Below, piece by piece: positions 54,273 to 64,000 of a stretch of 64,000 bases of DNA. Numbering within the stretch: position 1 is the first letter of the stretch; each line of letters opens with the position of its first letter. This DNA comes from Streptomyces sp. NBC_00582 (GTDB lineage: Bacteria > Actinomycetota > Actinomycetes > Streptomycetales > Streptomycetaceae), in the NCBI RefSeq assembly GCF_036345155.1, contig NZ_CP107772.1, positions 3,906,001 through 3,970,000 on the forward strand, in the 5' to 3' direction. The notes under the pieces are model-generated. The model made no database searches. It was not told where the DNA came from and saw only the letters and a list, made by a program, of their open reading frames with translations. The position numbers and the translations under genes are program-made.

Positions 54273-55762
54273 TACGTCCCCGCGATGACCTCTGCCGCCG
54301 CTCTGCCGCACACCCGTGCCGCGCCGTGGGTCGCGATGTGGGGGGTGCCTCGGGGCGGGGACTGGGGAACTCCCATCTCCACGACGATCGTGTCGGGGCG
54401 GGAGAGCAGAAGGGTGTCCAGGGCCTTCGTCATCCAGGGGTGGCGGTGTTCGTCCCGGACCACGGCCACCACGGGCCGGTCCCCCGCCGCGGCCAGGGCT
54501 TCCCGCGCGGCCTGTTCGCCGTCCTCGCCCCGGAAGGTTCCCGTCGTCGTACCGGGGAGCAGGCGGGTCAGTTCCGCCGCCACGCCCCAGGGGGTCTCGT
54601 CGCCGACGGCGATGTTGGCCACCGGGGCGAAGGCCGCGACGAACGGGGCCTCGGTGAGAGGGGGGAAGGTGTCCCCACCGGTGATCCGCAGGGCGCGGCG
54701 GGCGGCCAGGAGGCCGACGTCCGGTGCGGTCTCGGCGGTGCTCGTGCGCGCCGCCCCCGTCCAGTGGGCCAGGGACCGCACCCGCTCCGCCGCGTCCGCG
54801 AGACGTTCCTCCCGGAGTGCTCCGGTGCGTACGGCGGTGACGAGGGCGTCGCGCAGACGACGTACCGTCGCGTCGTCCTGGAGGCCGCCGCCCACGCAGA
54901 TCGCGTCGGCACCGGCGGCGATCGCGAGGACGCTGCCGCGTTCGATGCCGTACGTCGCGGCCACCGCCTGCATCTCCATGCCGTCGGTGACGATCAGTCC
55001 CTCGTAGCCGAGGTCCCGGCGGAGGAGATCGGTGAGGACGGGGCGGGACAACGTTGCCGGGCGGACGGGATCCAGGGCGGGGACCAGGATGTGGGCGCTC
55101 ATGATCGCCTTCGTGCCGGCGTCGATGGCCGCGAGAAAGGGGATCAGTTCCCGTTCGGCGAGGCCCTCGGCCGGGATGTCGATGCGCGGGAGCGCGTGGT
55201 GGGAGTCGACGGCCGTGTCCCCGTGGCCGGGGAAGTGCTTGGTGCAGGCCGCCACGCCCGCCGACTGGAGGCCGGTGACGTAGGCCGCGGTGTGCCGGGC
55301 GACCAGGGCGGGGTCCGCGCCGAAGGAACGGACCCCGATGACCGGGTTCGCCGGGTTGGAGTTGACGTCCGCGGACGGGGCCCAGTTGAGGTCGACCCCG
55401 CACTCCGCGAGCCGGCGGCCCAGCTCGTGGGCCACTCTGCGGGTCAGGTCGACGTCGTCCACCGCGCCCAGGGCGTAGTTGCCCGGGAAGGAGGAGCCGG
55501 TGGCCACCTCCAGGCGGGTCACGTCCCCGCCCTCCTCGTCGATGGCGACCAGGACGTCGTCCCGTTCGGCGCGCAGCTGGGCGGTCAGGGCGGCGAGCTG
55601 CTCCGGGGAGGCGATGTTGCGGCCGAACAGGCCGACCGAGGCCAGGCCCTCGCCGAGGCGACGGAGCAGCCAGTCGGGGGCGGTGGTGCCGGGGAAGCCC
55701 GGCTGGAGGACGGTCAGGGCGTCGCGCGTCAGCGTGTCGAGGCCGCGGGCGAGTGTCGTCAT
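54272..55762 (-). CDS. dasD: Beta-N-acetylhexosaminidase, GH3 (DasD)
   Basis: A 496-residue glycoside hydrolase family 3 enzyme releasing N-acetylglucosamine from chitobiose. Seen: LVAIDEEGGDVTRL, LNWAPSADVNSNPANPVIG, the GH3 hexosaminidase signature KHFPGHGDTAVDSHHALP with the catalytic His of NagZ-type enzymes, and the nucleophile Asp in IVTDGMEM. A second alpha/beta domain follows. No signal peptide, so probably cytoplasmic, acting on chitobiose imported by DasABC. 7 bases before it (in transcription order) ends dasC, so it belongs to the das operon. Confidence 0.92.
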   Translation of the reverse strand: MTTLARGLDTLTRDALTVLQPGFPGTTAPDWLLRRLGEGLASVGLFGRNIASPEQLAALTAQLRAERDDVLVAIDEEGGDVTRLEVATGSSFPGNYALGAVDDVDLTRRVAHELGRRLAECGVDLNWAPSADVNSNPANPVIGVRSFGADPALVARHTAAYVTGLQSAGVAACTKHFPGHGDTAVDSHHALPRIDIPAEGLAERELIPFLAAIDAGTKAIMSAHILVPALDPVRPATLSRPVLTDLLRRDLGYEGLIVTDGMEMQAVAATYGIERGSVLAIAAGADAICVGGGLQDDATVRRLRDALVTAVRTGALREERLADAAERVRSLAHWTGAARTSTAETAPDVGLLAARRALRITGGDTFPPLTEAPFVAAFAPVANIAVGDETPWGVAAELTRLLPGTTTGTFRGEDGEQAAREALAAAGDRPVVAVVRDEHRHPWMTKALDTLLLSRPDTIVVEMGVPQSPPRGTPHIATHGAARVCGRAAAEVIAGT

Positions 55763-55769
55763 CGGGGCG

Positions 55770-56609
55770 TCATCCCTTCACGGCGCCCGCGGTCAGGCCC
55801 GCGGCCATCTTGCGCTGGACGAGGAGGAAGAGGGCGACGATGGGGACGGCCATCAGGGTGGCGCCGGCCATCATCGGGGCGTACTCGGTGCCGTGCTTGG
55901 TGGTGAAGTTGCCGAGCCAGACGGTCGCGGTCTGGTTCTTCTGGCTGAGGAGCATCAGGGCGTACAGGTACTCGTTCCAGGCCTGGATGAAGCCGTAGAC
56001 CGAGGTGGCGACCATGCCGGGGGCCAGCAGGGGGAAGACCACCCTGATGAAGGCGCCGGTGCGGGAGCAGCCGTCGACCATGGCCGCCTCCTCCAGCTCC
56101 CTGGGGATGTTGACGATGAAGCCGCGCAGGGTCCACACCGTGAACGGGAGGATGAAGGTCAGATACGTGATGATCAGGCCGGACAGCTTGTCGTACTGAT
56201 CCAGGTCGTTCAGGAGCAGGAAGACCGGGATGATCATGGCGACCAGCGGGACCATCTGGACCGCGAGGATCCCGACGATCACGATCTTGCGGCCGCGGAA
56301 GGCGAACCGGGAGATCGCGAGCGCGGCCAGCATGCCGACGACGATGCCGATCGCGACGACCGCGAGGGAGACGATCAGGCTGCGCCCGACCGGGCCCCAG
56401 AAGTCGGCGATGTCCAGCGCGCGGCTGAAGTTGGCGAGGGTGAAGCCGGTCGGCAGCAGGCTCGGATCCGGGTCGATCGCGTCCTTCGCCGGCTTGATCG
56501 CCGTGTTGAGCATCCAGTAGACGGGGAAGCCGGCGGCGGCGAAGACGAGGAGGCCGAGGAGGTTCCAGCCCCATCGCCCGCGTACGGTCGCGGCACTCGT
56601 GCTGCTCAT
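55770..56609 (-). CDS. dasC: Chitobiose ABC transporter permease DasC
   Basis: A 279-residue membrane permease of the sugar (MalG) type with six helices. Seen: the EAA loop ELEEAAMVDGCSRTGAFIRVVFPLLAPGM, DPSLLPTGFTLANFSRAL and C-terminal VQRKMAAGLTAGAVKG, where TAGAVKG is the classic end of CUT1 permeases. Starts within the dasB stop (ATGA overlap at 56606-56609), with a GGAGAGG site. Pairs with DasB. The energising ATPase is supplied by the shared MsiK encoded elsewhere. Confidence 0.94.
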   Translation of the reverse strand: MSSTSAATVRGRWGWNLLGLLVFAAAGFPVYWMLNTAIKPAKDAIDPDPSLLPTGFTLANFSRALDIADFWGPVGRSLIVSLAVVAIGIVVGMLAALAISRFAFRGRKIVIVGILAVQMVPLVAMIIPVFLLLNDLDQYDKLSGLIITYLTFILPFTVWTLRGFIVNIPRELEEAAMVDGCSRTGAFIRVVFPLLAPGMVATSVYGFIQAWNEYLYALMLLSQKNQTATVWLGNFTTKHGTEYAPMMAGATLMAVPIVALFLLVQRKMAAGLTAGAVKG

Positions 56610-57589
56610 TCGACCTCTCCGATCTTCAGCATCTGGCGCATGTAGACGGCGACCACCCCGAGCAGGAGCAGCACGGTGATCAGGGCGATCGCCGATCCCT
56701 GGCCGTAGTCGTTGACGACGAAGGCGCGGTCGTAGGAGTACGTCGTCAGGAGCTGGAACTCGGGCTCGGGATGCCCGTTGCGCATCACGAAGACCTGCGG
56801 GAAGACGCCCATGTCCCAGATGACCGACAGGGTCGTGAGCATCACGATGATCGGCTTGAGGATGGGCAGGGTGACGTACCGGAAGACACCCCAGGAGCCG
56901 GCGCCGTCGAGGCGGGCGGCCTCCTCCAGTTCGGCGGGGACCTGGGTGAGGCCGGCGCTGAGGGTGATGACCACGAAGGGGACGGCGCCCCAGATCACCA
57001 GCAGCATGATGACGGCGAGGCCCTGGGGTCCGCTGGCGAACCAGTTGTGGCCGATGAGGTCGACGCCGGGGAGCTTGCTGAGGACCGCGTTGAGGATGCC
57101 GTAGTCGGAGTCGAACAGCCACTTGAAGACGGTGGTGGCGACGATGACCGGCATGCCCCAGCTCGCCACGAGCGCGATGTTGACCAGCGTCTTCACCCAG
57201 CCGGAGACCCGCTGGAGCAGCAGGGCGATCAGCATCCCGAGGACCATCGTGAGGATCACGCAGCCCGCGGCGAAGACGATCGTGCGGACGACGACCTGCC
57301 AGAACTCGCCGTCGTCCAGGACGCCGGTGAAGTTGTCGAGGCCGACGTTCTCGGCGGGCTGGAAGCCCCAGAGCTGGGACTGGCCGAACTTCTGGAAGGA
57401 GAGGGTGACGAGCCGGACCAGCGGATAGCCCATCACCAGCAGGAGGATGAGCAGACAGGGCGCGAGCAGCAGCCAGGGGGTGCCGGCTGATGTGCGCTTC
57501 GGCCGTGGTCCGCCCGGTGGGGCGGGCGGTGGGGGTGACGGCCGCGTCGGCGGCACCTTGGCAGGGGTGGTCGTGTCTGCGGCACTCAT
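56606..57589 (-). CDS. dasB: Chitobiose ABC transporter permease DasB
   Basis: A 327-residue MalF-type permease with a proline-rich cytoplasmic N-terminus (about residues 1-35) and six helices. Seen: LLLAPCLLILLLVMGYPLVRLVTLS, and the EAA loop VPAELEEAARLDGAGSWGVFRYVTLPILKP. Coupled to dasC by a 4-base overlap. Separated from dasA by a 75-base gap holding a strong hairpin. Confidence 0.94.
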   Translation of the reverse strand: MSAADTTTPAKVPPTRPSPPPPAPPGGPRPKRTSAGTPWLLLAPCLLILLLVMGYPLVRLVTLSFQKFGQSQLWGFQPAENVGLDNFTGVLDDGEFWQVVVRTIVFAAGCVILTMVLGMLIALLLQRVSGWVKTLVNIALVASWGMPVIVATTVFKWLFDSDYGILNAVLSKLPGVDLIGHNWFASGPQGLAVIMLLVIWGAVPFVVITLSAGLTQVPAELEEAARLDGAGSWGVFRYVTLPILKPIIVMLTTLSVIWDMGVFPQVFVMRNGHPEPEFQLLTTYSYDRAFVVNDYGQGSAIALITVLLLLGVVAVYMRQMLKIGEVE

Positions 57590-57626
57590 CCGCGCGCTCC
57601 TCAGCGGTCCCTCGGGTCGTACGGGA

Positions 57627-57658
57627 GGCGGCGCCCGGCTCGGGGGCCGGGCGCCGCC
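57627..57658 (-). terminator. Intra-operon hairpin between dasA and dasB
   Basis: A perfect 13-base inverted repeat (GGCGGCGCCCGGC / GCCGGGCGCCGCC) with a 6-base loop right after the dasA stop, between dasA and dasB in the same operon. Probably a partial terminator or 3'-end stabiliser giving more binding protein than permease. Confidence 0.75.
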
Positions 57659-57664
57659 GTCAGG

Positions 57665-58945
57665 TCACGAGTTGTTGATGACCTTGTCGATCGCGGCGTC
57701 CGCTTCCTTCGCCGCGTCCTCGACGCTCTTCTTGCCGGTGCCGATGGACTGCAGCATGTTCTGCAGGACCTGGGCCTTCTCGACCTGGCCCCAGCCGGGG
57801 GCCATCGGGACGAACCAGTTGGACTCGGCCGCGGTGGCCGGGACGGCCGTCGCCGGGTCGTTCTTGAGGGTGGCGAGGTCGGTCTTGTTGTTGGGCAGGT
57901 TGCCCTTGGCCATCAGGCCCTTCTGGCCGGAGGGGCCGGTGAAGGCGTTGATCCACTCGGCGGCGAGGTCCTGGGCGTCGGACTTGACCGGGACGGCGAG
58001 GTCGGAGCCGCCGAGGAAGACCGGGAGGTTCTTGCCGGACGGGCCGGGCATCACGAAGTTCTCGACGTTGCCGGCGAGCTTGCCGGTCTTGTCGTTCTCC
58101 TTGGCCGCGGCGGTCGCGCCCTCCCAGGCGGGGGCGAAGATCATGCCGGACTTGCCCTGGCCGTAGACGATGTACCGGTCGGACTCGTCCTTGGTCTTGT
58201 CGCCGTGCATGTACTTGTCGACGACCGTCTTGAACTCGCCCAGGCCCTTGAGGGACTCGGGCGAGGAGAGGTTGGCCTTCCACTTGCCGCCCGACTCGAC
58301 GGCGATGGAGCCGCCGGCGTCGTAGACGAAGGACATGGCCGCGTACCAGTCGCGGGTGGGCTGGTACCAGGCGGAGAACTTGTCGCCCTCCTTCTTCTGG
58401 ACCTTGTCGAGGGCGGCGGTGAGCTCGGCGTACGTCTTCGGGGTGGACTTCACGCCGACCGAGGCGAAGACGTCCTTGCGCCAGTTGGCGACGCGGCCGC
58501 CGGCGTAGTAGGGGACGCCGTAGGTCTTGCCGTCGTAGGTGACGGAGGCCTTGAGGCCGTCGAGCCAGGCGGAGGAGTTGTCGAACTTCGAGGCGTCGAG
58601 GGGGGCGAAGGCGCCCTTGACCATGTAGCCGAGCATCTCGGTGTTGCCCATCTCGACCACGTCGGGGGCCTTGTCGGTGGCGAGGACCGCGTCGAGCTTG
58701 GCGTTCTTGTCGGGCCAGCCGTAGTACTCGTGGTTGATCTTGAGGCCGGGGTGCTTCTTCAGCACCGCGGCGTCGGCCGCCTTGACCAGCGCGGGCCAGT
58801 TGTTCTGGGCGTCGACGGTCAGCCAGACCGTCAGTTCCTTGGCGTCGGAGCCCTTCGAGTCCCCGCTGTCCTTGTCGCCGCCGCACGCCGCGATGGAGAC
58901 CATCATGCCCGCGATACCGATCGCGGCTATCAGCTTGCGCTTCAC
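57665..58945 (-). CDS. dasA: Chitobiose-binding lipoprotein DasA
   Basis: A 426-residue extracellular substrate-binding lipoprotein (SBP family 1). Signal peptide with lipobox SIAAC (Cys about residue 21) followed by a Ser/Gly/Asp linker. The mature part shows VWLTVDAQNNWPALVKAADA, TDKAPDVVEMGNTEMLGYM and AAEWINAFTGPSGQKGLMAKG. GTG 58945 follows GAGGAGG. DasA captures chitobiose for DasBC; loss of DasA alters development in S. coelicolor. Preceded by a dre operator at 59000. Confidence 0.94.
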   Translation of the reverse strand: MKRKLIAAIGIAGMMVSIAACGGDKDSGDSKGSDAKELTVWLTVDAQNNWPALVKAADAAVLKKHPGLKINHEYYGWPDKNAKLDAVLATDKAPDVVEMGNTEMLGYMVKGAFAPLDASKFDNSSAWLDGLKASVTYDGKTYGVPYYAGGRVANWRKDVFASVGVKSTPKTYAELTAALDKVQKKEGDKFSAWYQPTRDWYAAMSFVYDAGGSIAVESGGKWKANLSSPESLKGLGEFKTVVDKYMHGDKTKDESDRYIVYGQGKSGMIFAPAWEGATAAAKENDKTGKLAGNVENFVMPGPSGKNLPVFLGGSDLAVPVKSDAQDLAAEWINAFTGPSGQKGLMAKGNLPNNKTDLATLKNDPATAVPATAAESNWFVPMAPGWGQVEKAQVLQNMLQSIGTGKKSVEDAAKEADAAIDKVINNS

Positions 58946-58999
58946 GCCACCCTCCTCAGGGATGCCCACACCCCCCGCCCACATGCCGGGACCTGGACC

Positions 59000-59015
59000 A
59001 ATGGTGTAGACCAGT
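59000..59015. promoter_or_regulatory. dre site upstream of dasA
   Basis: AATGGTGTAGACCAGT matches the dre consensus at 14 of 16 positions, 55 bases upstream of the dasA start, in the dasA-dasR divergent region. Confidence 0.85.
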
Positions 59016-59147
59016 GCGGTGAGCTTGGCGCAGACCATTTCGACTGTCAAGGGTGGCTGAAACTGCTTTGACCAGCCGTTATGGGTTCTAGATATGCAGG
59101 AACCTTTAAGTAAGAAGCCGTCGAAAACATCGAAGCCGGAGGCGCCT

Positions 59148-61138
<1,991 letters not shown>

Positions 61139-61250
61139 GCCCCGCGTGGAGGGTCTGTAGAGGGTCTTCCGCTCGGCTTATCCGTCACTTACATTGCCTG
61201 CGCATTACATCTGTGATCAAGGCGATCAGTGAGGGGACGGAGAGCCGCTG

Positions 61251-61529
61251 ATGTCAGACACCCCGCAAGTGAGCGGAGGGCCGGTGGTGACGCCCGTACG
61301 CGTCGTCATCGCCCTCTGTCTGTTCGCGCCCTTCGTGGCGATGCTCTGGGTGGGTTCCTACGCGAAGGTGGATCCGAAGTTCATCGGGATCCCCTTCTTC
61401 TACTGGTACCAGATGCTGTGGGTGCTGCTCTCGACCGCGCTCACGATGGTCGCGTACCAGCTCTGGCAGCGTGACCAGCGCGCCCGCAGGGCCCGCGGCG
61501 AGGCCCAGGGCGGGGGTGCGGCGAAGTGA
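61251..61529 (+). CDS. DUF3311 small membrane protein
   Basis: A 92-residue protein with two membrane helices (VVIALCLFAPFVAMLWVGSY and YWYQMLWVLLSTALTMVAYQLW) and a basic C-terminal tail. It is the small partner regularly encoded before sodium-solute symporters. ATG 61251 follows GGACGGAGAG. Its TGA overlaps the symporter GTG (GTGA). Confidence 0.9.
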   Translation: MSDTPQVSGGPVVTPVRVVIALCLFAPFVAMLWVGSYAKVDPKFIGIPFFYWYQMLWVLLSTALTMVAYQLWQRDQRARRARGEAQGGGAAK

Positions 61530-63154
61530 ACGACGGCGTGAACGGCGTGGCCCTCACCGTCTTCATCCTCTTCTTCCTGGCCGTCACGGTCATGGGCTTC
61601 CTGGCGGCCCGCTGGCGCCAGGCCGAGAACGAGCACAGCCTCGACGAATGGGGCCTGGGCGGCCGGTCGTTCGGCACCTGGATCACCTGGTTCCTGCTCG
61701 GCGGCGACCTGTACACGGCCTACACCTTCGTCGCCGTACCGGCGGCGATCTACGCGGCGGGGGCGGCCGGCTTCTTCGCCGTCCCCTACACGATCCTGGT
61801 CTACCCGCTGATCTTCACGTTCCTGCCGCGCCTGTGGTCGGTCTCCCACAAGCACGGATACGTGACGACCTCGGACTTCGTGCGCGGCCGCTGGGGCTCC
61901 AAGGGTCTGTCCCTGGCGGTGGCGCTGACCGGCATCCTGGCGACGATGCCGTACATCGCGCTCCAGCTCGTCGGCATCCAGGCGGTGCTGGACGTGATGG
62001 GCGTCGGCGGCGGCGAGAACACCAACTGGTTCGTGAAGGACCTGCCCCTGCTGATCGCCTTCGGTGTGCTCGCGGCGTACACCTACTCCTCGGGTCTGCG
62101 CGCCCCCGCGCTGATCGCGTTCGTGAAGGACACGCTGATCTACCTCGTCATCGCGGTGGCGATCATCTACATCCCGATCAAGCTGGGCGGCTTCGACGAC
62201 ATCTTCGCCAAGGCCGGCGAGGCGTTCAGCCAGACCAACCCGGCGACGGGCAAGCCGCGCGGCGCGCTGGCCCCGGCCGAACCGGGCCAGTGGACGTACG
62301 CGACGCTCGCCCTCGGCTCCGCGCTCGCCCTGTTCATGTACCCGCACTCGATCACCGCGACCCTGTCCTCCAAGAGCCGTGAGGTGATCCGCCGCAACAC
62401 CACGATCCTGCCGCTGTACTCCCTGATGCTCGGCCTGCTGGCCCTGCTGGGCTTCATGGCGATCGCGGCCGGCGTCAAGGTCACCAACGGCCAGCTGGCC
62501 ATCCCGCAGCTCTTCGAGAACATGTTCCCGGCGTGGTTCGCGGGGGTGGCGTTCGCGGCGATCGGCATCGGCGCGCTCGTCCCGGCGGCCATCATGTCGA
62601 TCGCGGCCGCGAACCTCTTCACCCGCAACATCTACAAGGACTTCATCAAGCCGGACGCGACGCCCGCCCAGGAGACCCAGGTCTCCAAGCTGGTCTCGCT
62701 GCTGGTGAAGGTCGGGGCGCTGGTCTTCGTCCTGACCATGGACAAGACGGTCGCCATCAACTTCCAGCTGCTGGGCGGCATCTGGATCCTTCAGACCTTC
62801 CCGTCCCTGGTCGGCGGTCTGTTCACCCGCTGGTTCCACCGCTGGGCCCTCCTCGCCGGCTGGGCGGTCGGCATGATCTACGGCACGGTCGCCGCGTACG
62901 GGGTCGCCTCCCCCACGCAGAAGCACTTCGGCGGCTCGGCCAAGGAGATCCCCGGCATCGGCGAGATCGGCTACATCGGCCTCACGGCGTTCGTGCTGAA
63001 CCTGGTGGTCACGGTGGTCCTGACCTTCGTCCTGAAGGCCGTGAAGGCCCCCGAGGGCATCGACGAGACCAGGCCGGAGGACTACACGGCGGACGCGGGC
63101 GACCCGGGAGTTCAGGTGGAGCTGCCGCCCGCGACCGCGGGGACGAGCCACTAA
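61526..63154 (+). CDS. Sodium:solute symporter (SSS family), monocarboxylate-type
   Basis: A 542-residue transporter with about thirteen helices. Seen: RWRQAENEHSLDEWGLGGRSFGTWITWFLLGGDLYTAYTF (SSS start with GG-R-S motif), PALIAFVKDTLIYLVIAVAI, and AIGIGALVPAAIMSIAAANLFTRNIYKDF, the sodium-site helix. With the DUF3311 subunit it resembles the MctP/MctC-type acetate, propionate or pyruvate importers. Substrate not certain. Translationally coupled to DUF3311. Confidence 0.92.
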   Translation: MNDGVNGVALTVFILFFLAVTVMGFLAARWRQAENEHSLDEWGLGGRSFGTWITWFLLGGDLYTAYTFVAVPAAIYAAGAAGFFAVPYTILVYPLIFTFLPRLWSVSHKHGYVTTSDFVRGRWGSKGLSLAVALTGILATMPYIALQLVGIQAVLDVMGVGGGENTNWFVKDLPLLIAFGVLAAYTYSSGLRAPALIAFVKDTLIYLVIAVAIIYIPIKLGGFDDIFAKAGEAFSQTNPATGKPRGALAPAEPGQWTYATLALGSALALFMYPHSITATLSSKSREVIRRNTTILPLYSLMLGLLALLGFMAIAAGVKVTNGQLAIPQLFENMFPAWFAGVAFAAIGIGALVPAAIMSIAAANLFTRNIYKDFIKPDATPAQETQVSKLVSLLVKVGALVFVLTMDKTVAINFQLLGGIWILQTFPSLVGGLFTRWFHRWALLAGWAVGMIYGTVAAYGVASPTQKHFGGSAKEIPGIGEIGYIGLTAFVLNLVVTVVLTFVLKAVKAPEGIDETRPEDYTADAGDPGVQVELPPATAGTSH

Positions 63155-63176
63155 CCGACGCTGACCCCGCCCGCCC

Positions 63177-63240
63177 AGGGGCGCGGGGCTGTATCACCAT
63201 GCGGCTCCGCAGCGTGGGCGCGAGCAACCACACACAACCC
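63177..63240. repeat. Streptomyces intergenic palindromic repeat, copy 2
   Basis: Shares GCGGGGCTGTA and GCGTGGGCGCGA with the copy at 673-742 but lacks the pairing CAGCCCC arm. Lies between the symporter and the convergent unknown gene. Confidence 0.45.
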
Positions 63241-63291
63241 GCAGCGGGCCGCCGACACCGAGCACCACGTCGGCCCGCTGTCGGCTGCGGC

Positions 63292-64000
63292 CTACTCCCG
63301 CGTCCGCCGAGCCATCGCACCCCAGAAACGGTCCAACTCCCGCACCCGCATCCCGACCCAGGGCGGCGTCTTCCGCCGCACCCCCCGCGGCAGAAAGCGC
63401 CGCACCCGCCCCGGCAGCAGCGCCTGCTGCTGCCGGCAGAACGGCTCACGGATCTCACCGCGGGGCAGCCGGCCGCGCGGCGGGTAGGGGCAGAGCTGGA
63501 ACGTGCAGTCGGGCAGACAGGTCGTCCCCGGTTCGGGCGGGGTGGACGTCCCGACCTTCAGCCCGGGCCGCAGCGGCTCCCGGTCGGTGCGGATGCACGG
63601 CGGCAGGGGCGTACCCGGCTGCTCCGCGCGGGCCAGGCGTTCCTCGACCTCGTCCGGGTGCCCGTCGCGTTCGATGAGGTTCAGCATCACCAGGACATCG
63701 GCGACGAGCCGTTGGGCGCGCGGGTCCAGGGTGCTCCAGCCGACCGACGGCGGAATCCACAGACTGTGCCTGCGGTGGCCCCCACAGGTGTCGGTGCGGG
63801 CCCCGATGTTGTCGGCGACGCCCTTCTCGTCGATCCACAGGAACCGCTCGGGCTGCCCGGTCTCCAGGGCGAGGGCCACCAGATCACCGGCTTCGGCGAC
63901 GAACGGATGCAGACATCGCCGGGGCGTCGCACCGGACGGGTCGGTGCGGCCCGGCGCCGCGTTCACCGTGCCGGCCATCGACAGCCAGCGCCGCACGGTC
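63292..64000 (-). CDS. Conserved hypothetical protein, 5' end cut off by the window
   Basis: At least 235 residues; the frame stays open to the window end, so the N-terminus is missing. Seen: AEAGDLVALALETGQPERFLWIDEKGVADNIG, SLWIPPSVGWSTLDPRAQRL, VADVLVMLNLIERDGHPDEVEERLARAEQPG, and a Cys/Pro-rich C-terminal part (PPCIRTDREPL, TTCLPDCTFQLCPYPPRGRL) ending RVRELDRFWGAMARRTRE. I recall similar C-terminal parts in streptomycete proteins, possibly larger multi-domain ones, but cannot name a function. Confidence 0.65.
   Translation of the reverse strand, partial: TVRRWLSMAGTVNAAPGRTDPSGATPRRCLHPFVAEAGDLVALALETGQPERFLWIDEKGVADNIGARTDTCGGHRRHSLWIPPSVGWSTLDPRAQRLVADVLVMLNLIERDGHPDEVEERLARAEQPGTPLPPCIRTDREPLRPGLKVGTSTPPEPGTTCLPDCTFQLCPYPPRGRLPRGEIREPFCRQQQALLPGRVRRFLPRGVRRKTPPWVGMRVRELDRFWGAMARRTRE

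Overview
The window is chromosomal DNA of a Streptomyces species. Evidence: very high GC with G/C at third codon positions, many GTG starts, and unmistakable streptomycete loci: the das chitin/N-acetylglucosamine cluster, wblE, the sigH anti-sigma/sigma pair, a conservon, and nickel superoxide dismutase with its maturation protease. As far as I recall, the gene order is that of the conserved chromosome core (the S. coelicolor region around SCO5230-SCO5295, in reverse). No tRNA, rRNA, CRISPR array or prophage was seen.

Layout. 1-2954: a cut-off AurF-type diiron oxygenase, a TetR regulator, a small protein and a secreted NlpC/P60 hydrolase. 2951-3597: a decayed IS481-family element, followed by two small unknown genes. 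4537-10272: a four-gene conservon (sensor kinase, roadblock, DUF742, GTPase) ending in a StyA-like flavin monooxygenase. 10630-20060: a PP2C-like protein, MarR regulator, Lon protease with an HspR-type operator, DUF5954, sulfatase, rhomboid-like protein and spermidine-synthase-like protein. 19363-25315: a two-component system, then the fused 2-oxoglutarate dehydrogenase. 25380-34350: DUF6104, a DUF4097/PadR operon, a Clp-N/HTH pair with twin operators, an oxidoreductase, malic enzyme and a glutamate-type ABC importer. 34426-40871: a methyltransferase, CGNR protein, sodX/sodN with a probable 3'UTR small RNA, an unusual acetyltransferase-aminotransferase fusion coupled to a CdsA-like enzyme, a broken polyphosphate kinase 2 and a VOC protein.

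41767-44309 is the most interesting locus. It is a two-gene operon of a Family 2B encapsulin shell protein, carrying an inserted cyclic-nucleotide-binding-like domain, and a polyprenyl diphosphate synthase with a disordered N-terminal extension. This is a predicted protein nanocompartment holding an isoprenoid enzyme. The nucleotide pocket lacks the canonical phosphate-binding arginine.

44465-53000 holds a PLP enzyme, a cation/proton antiporter, a UBP zinc finger, the anti-sigma/SigH operon with a BldD-like site, a membrane protein, a diacylglycerol-kinase-like enzyme, WblE and a PdtaS-like kinase. 53379-60079 is the aminosugar regulon: nagB, dasD, dasC-dasB-dasA and dasR with several dre operators. 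An intact IS481-family element (60081-61132) sits exactly at the dasR stop codon with a 6-bp CTAG-centred target duplication. A DUF3311/sodium-solute symporter pair and a cut-off unknown gene close the window.

Gene functions rest on reading motifs and recalled family knowledge; no database search was run.
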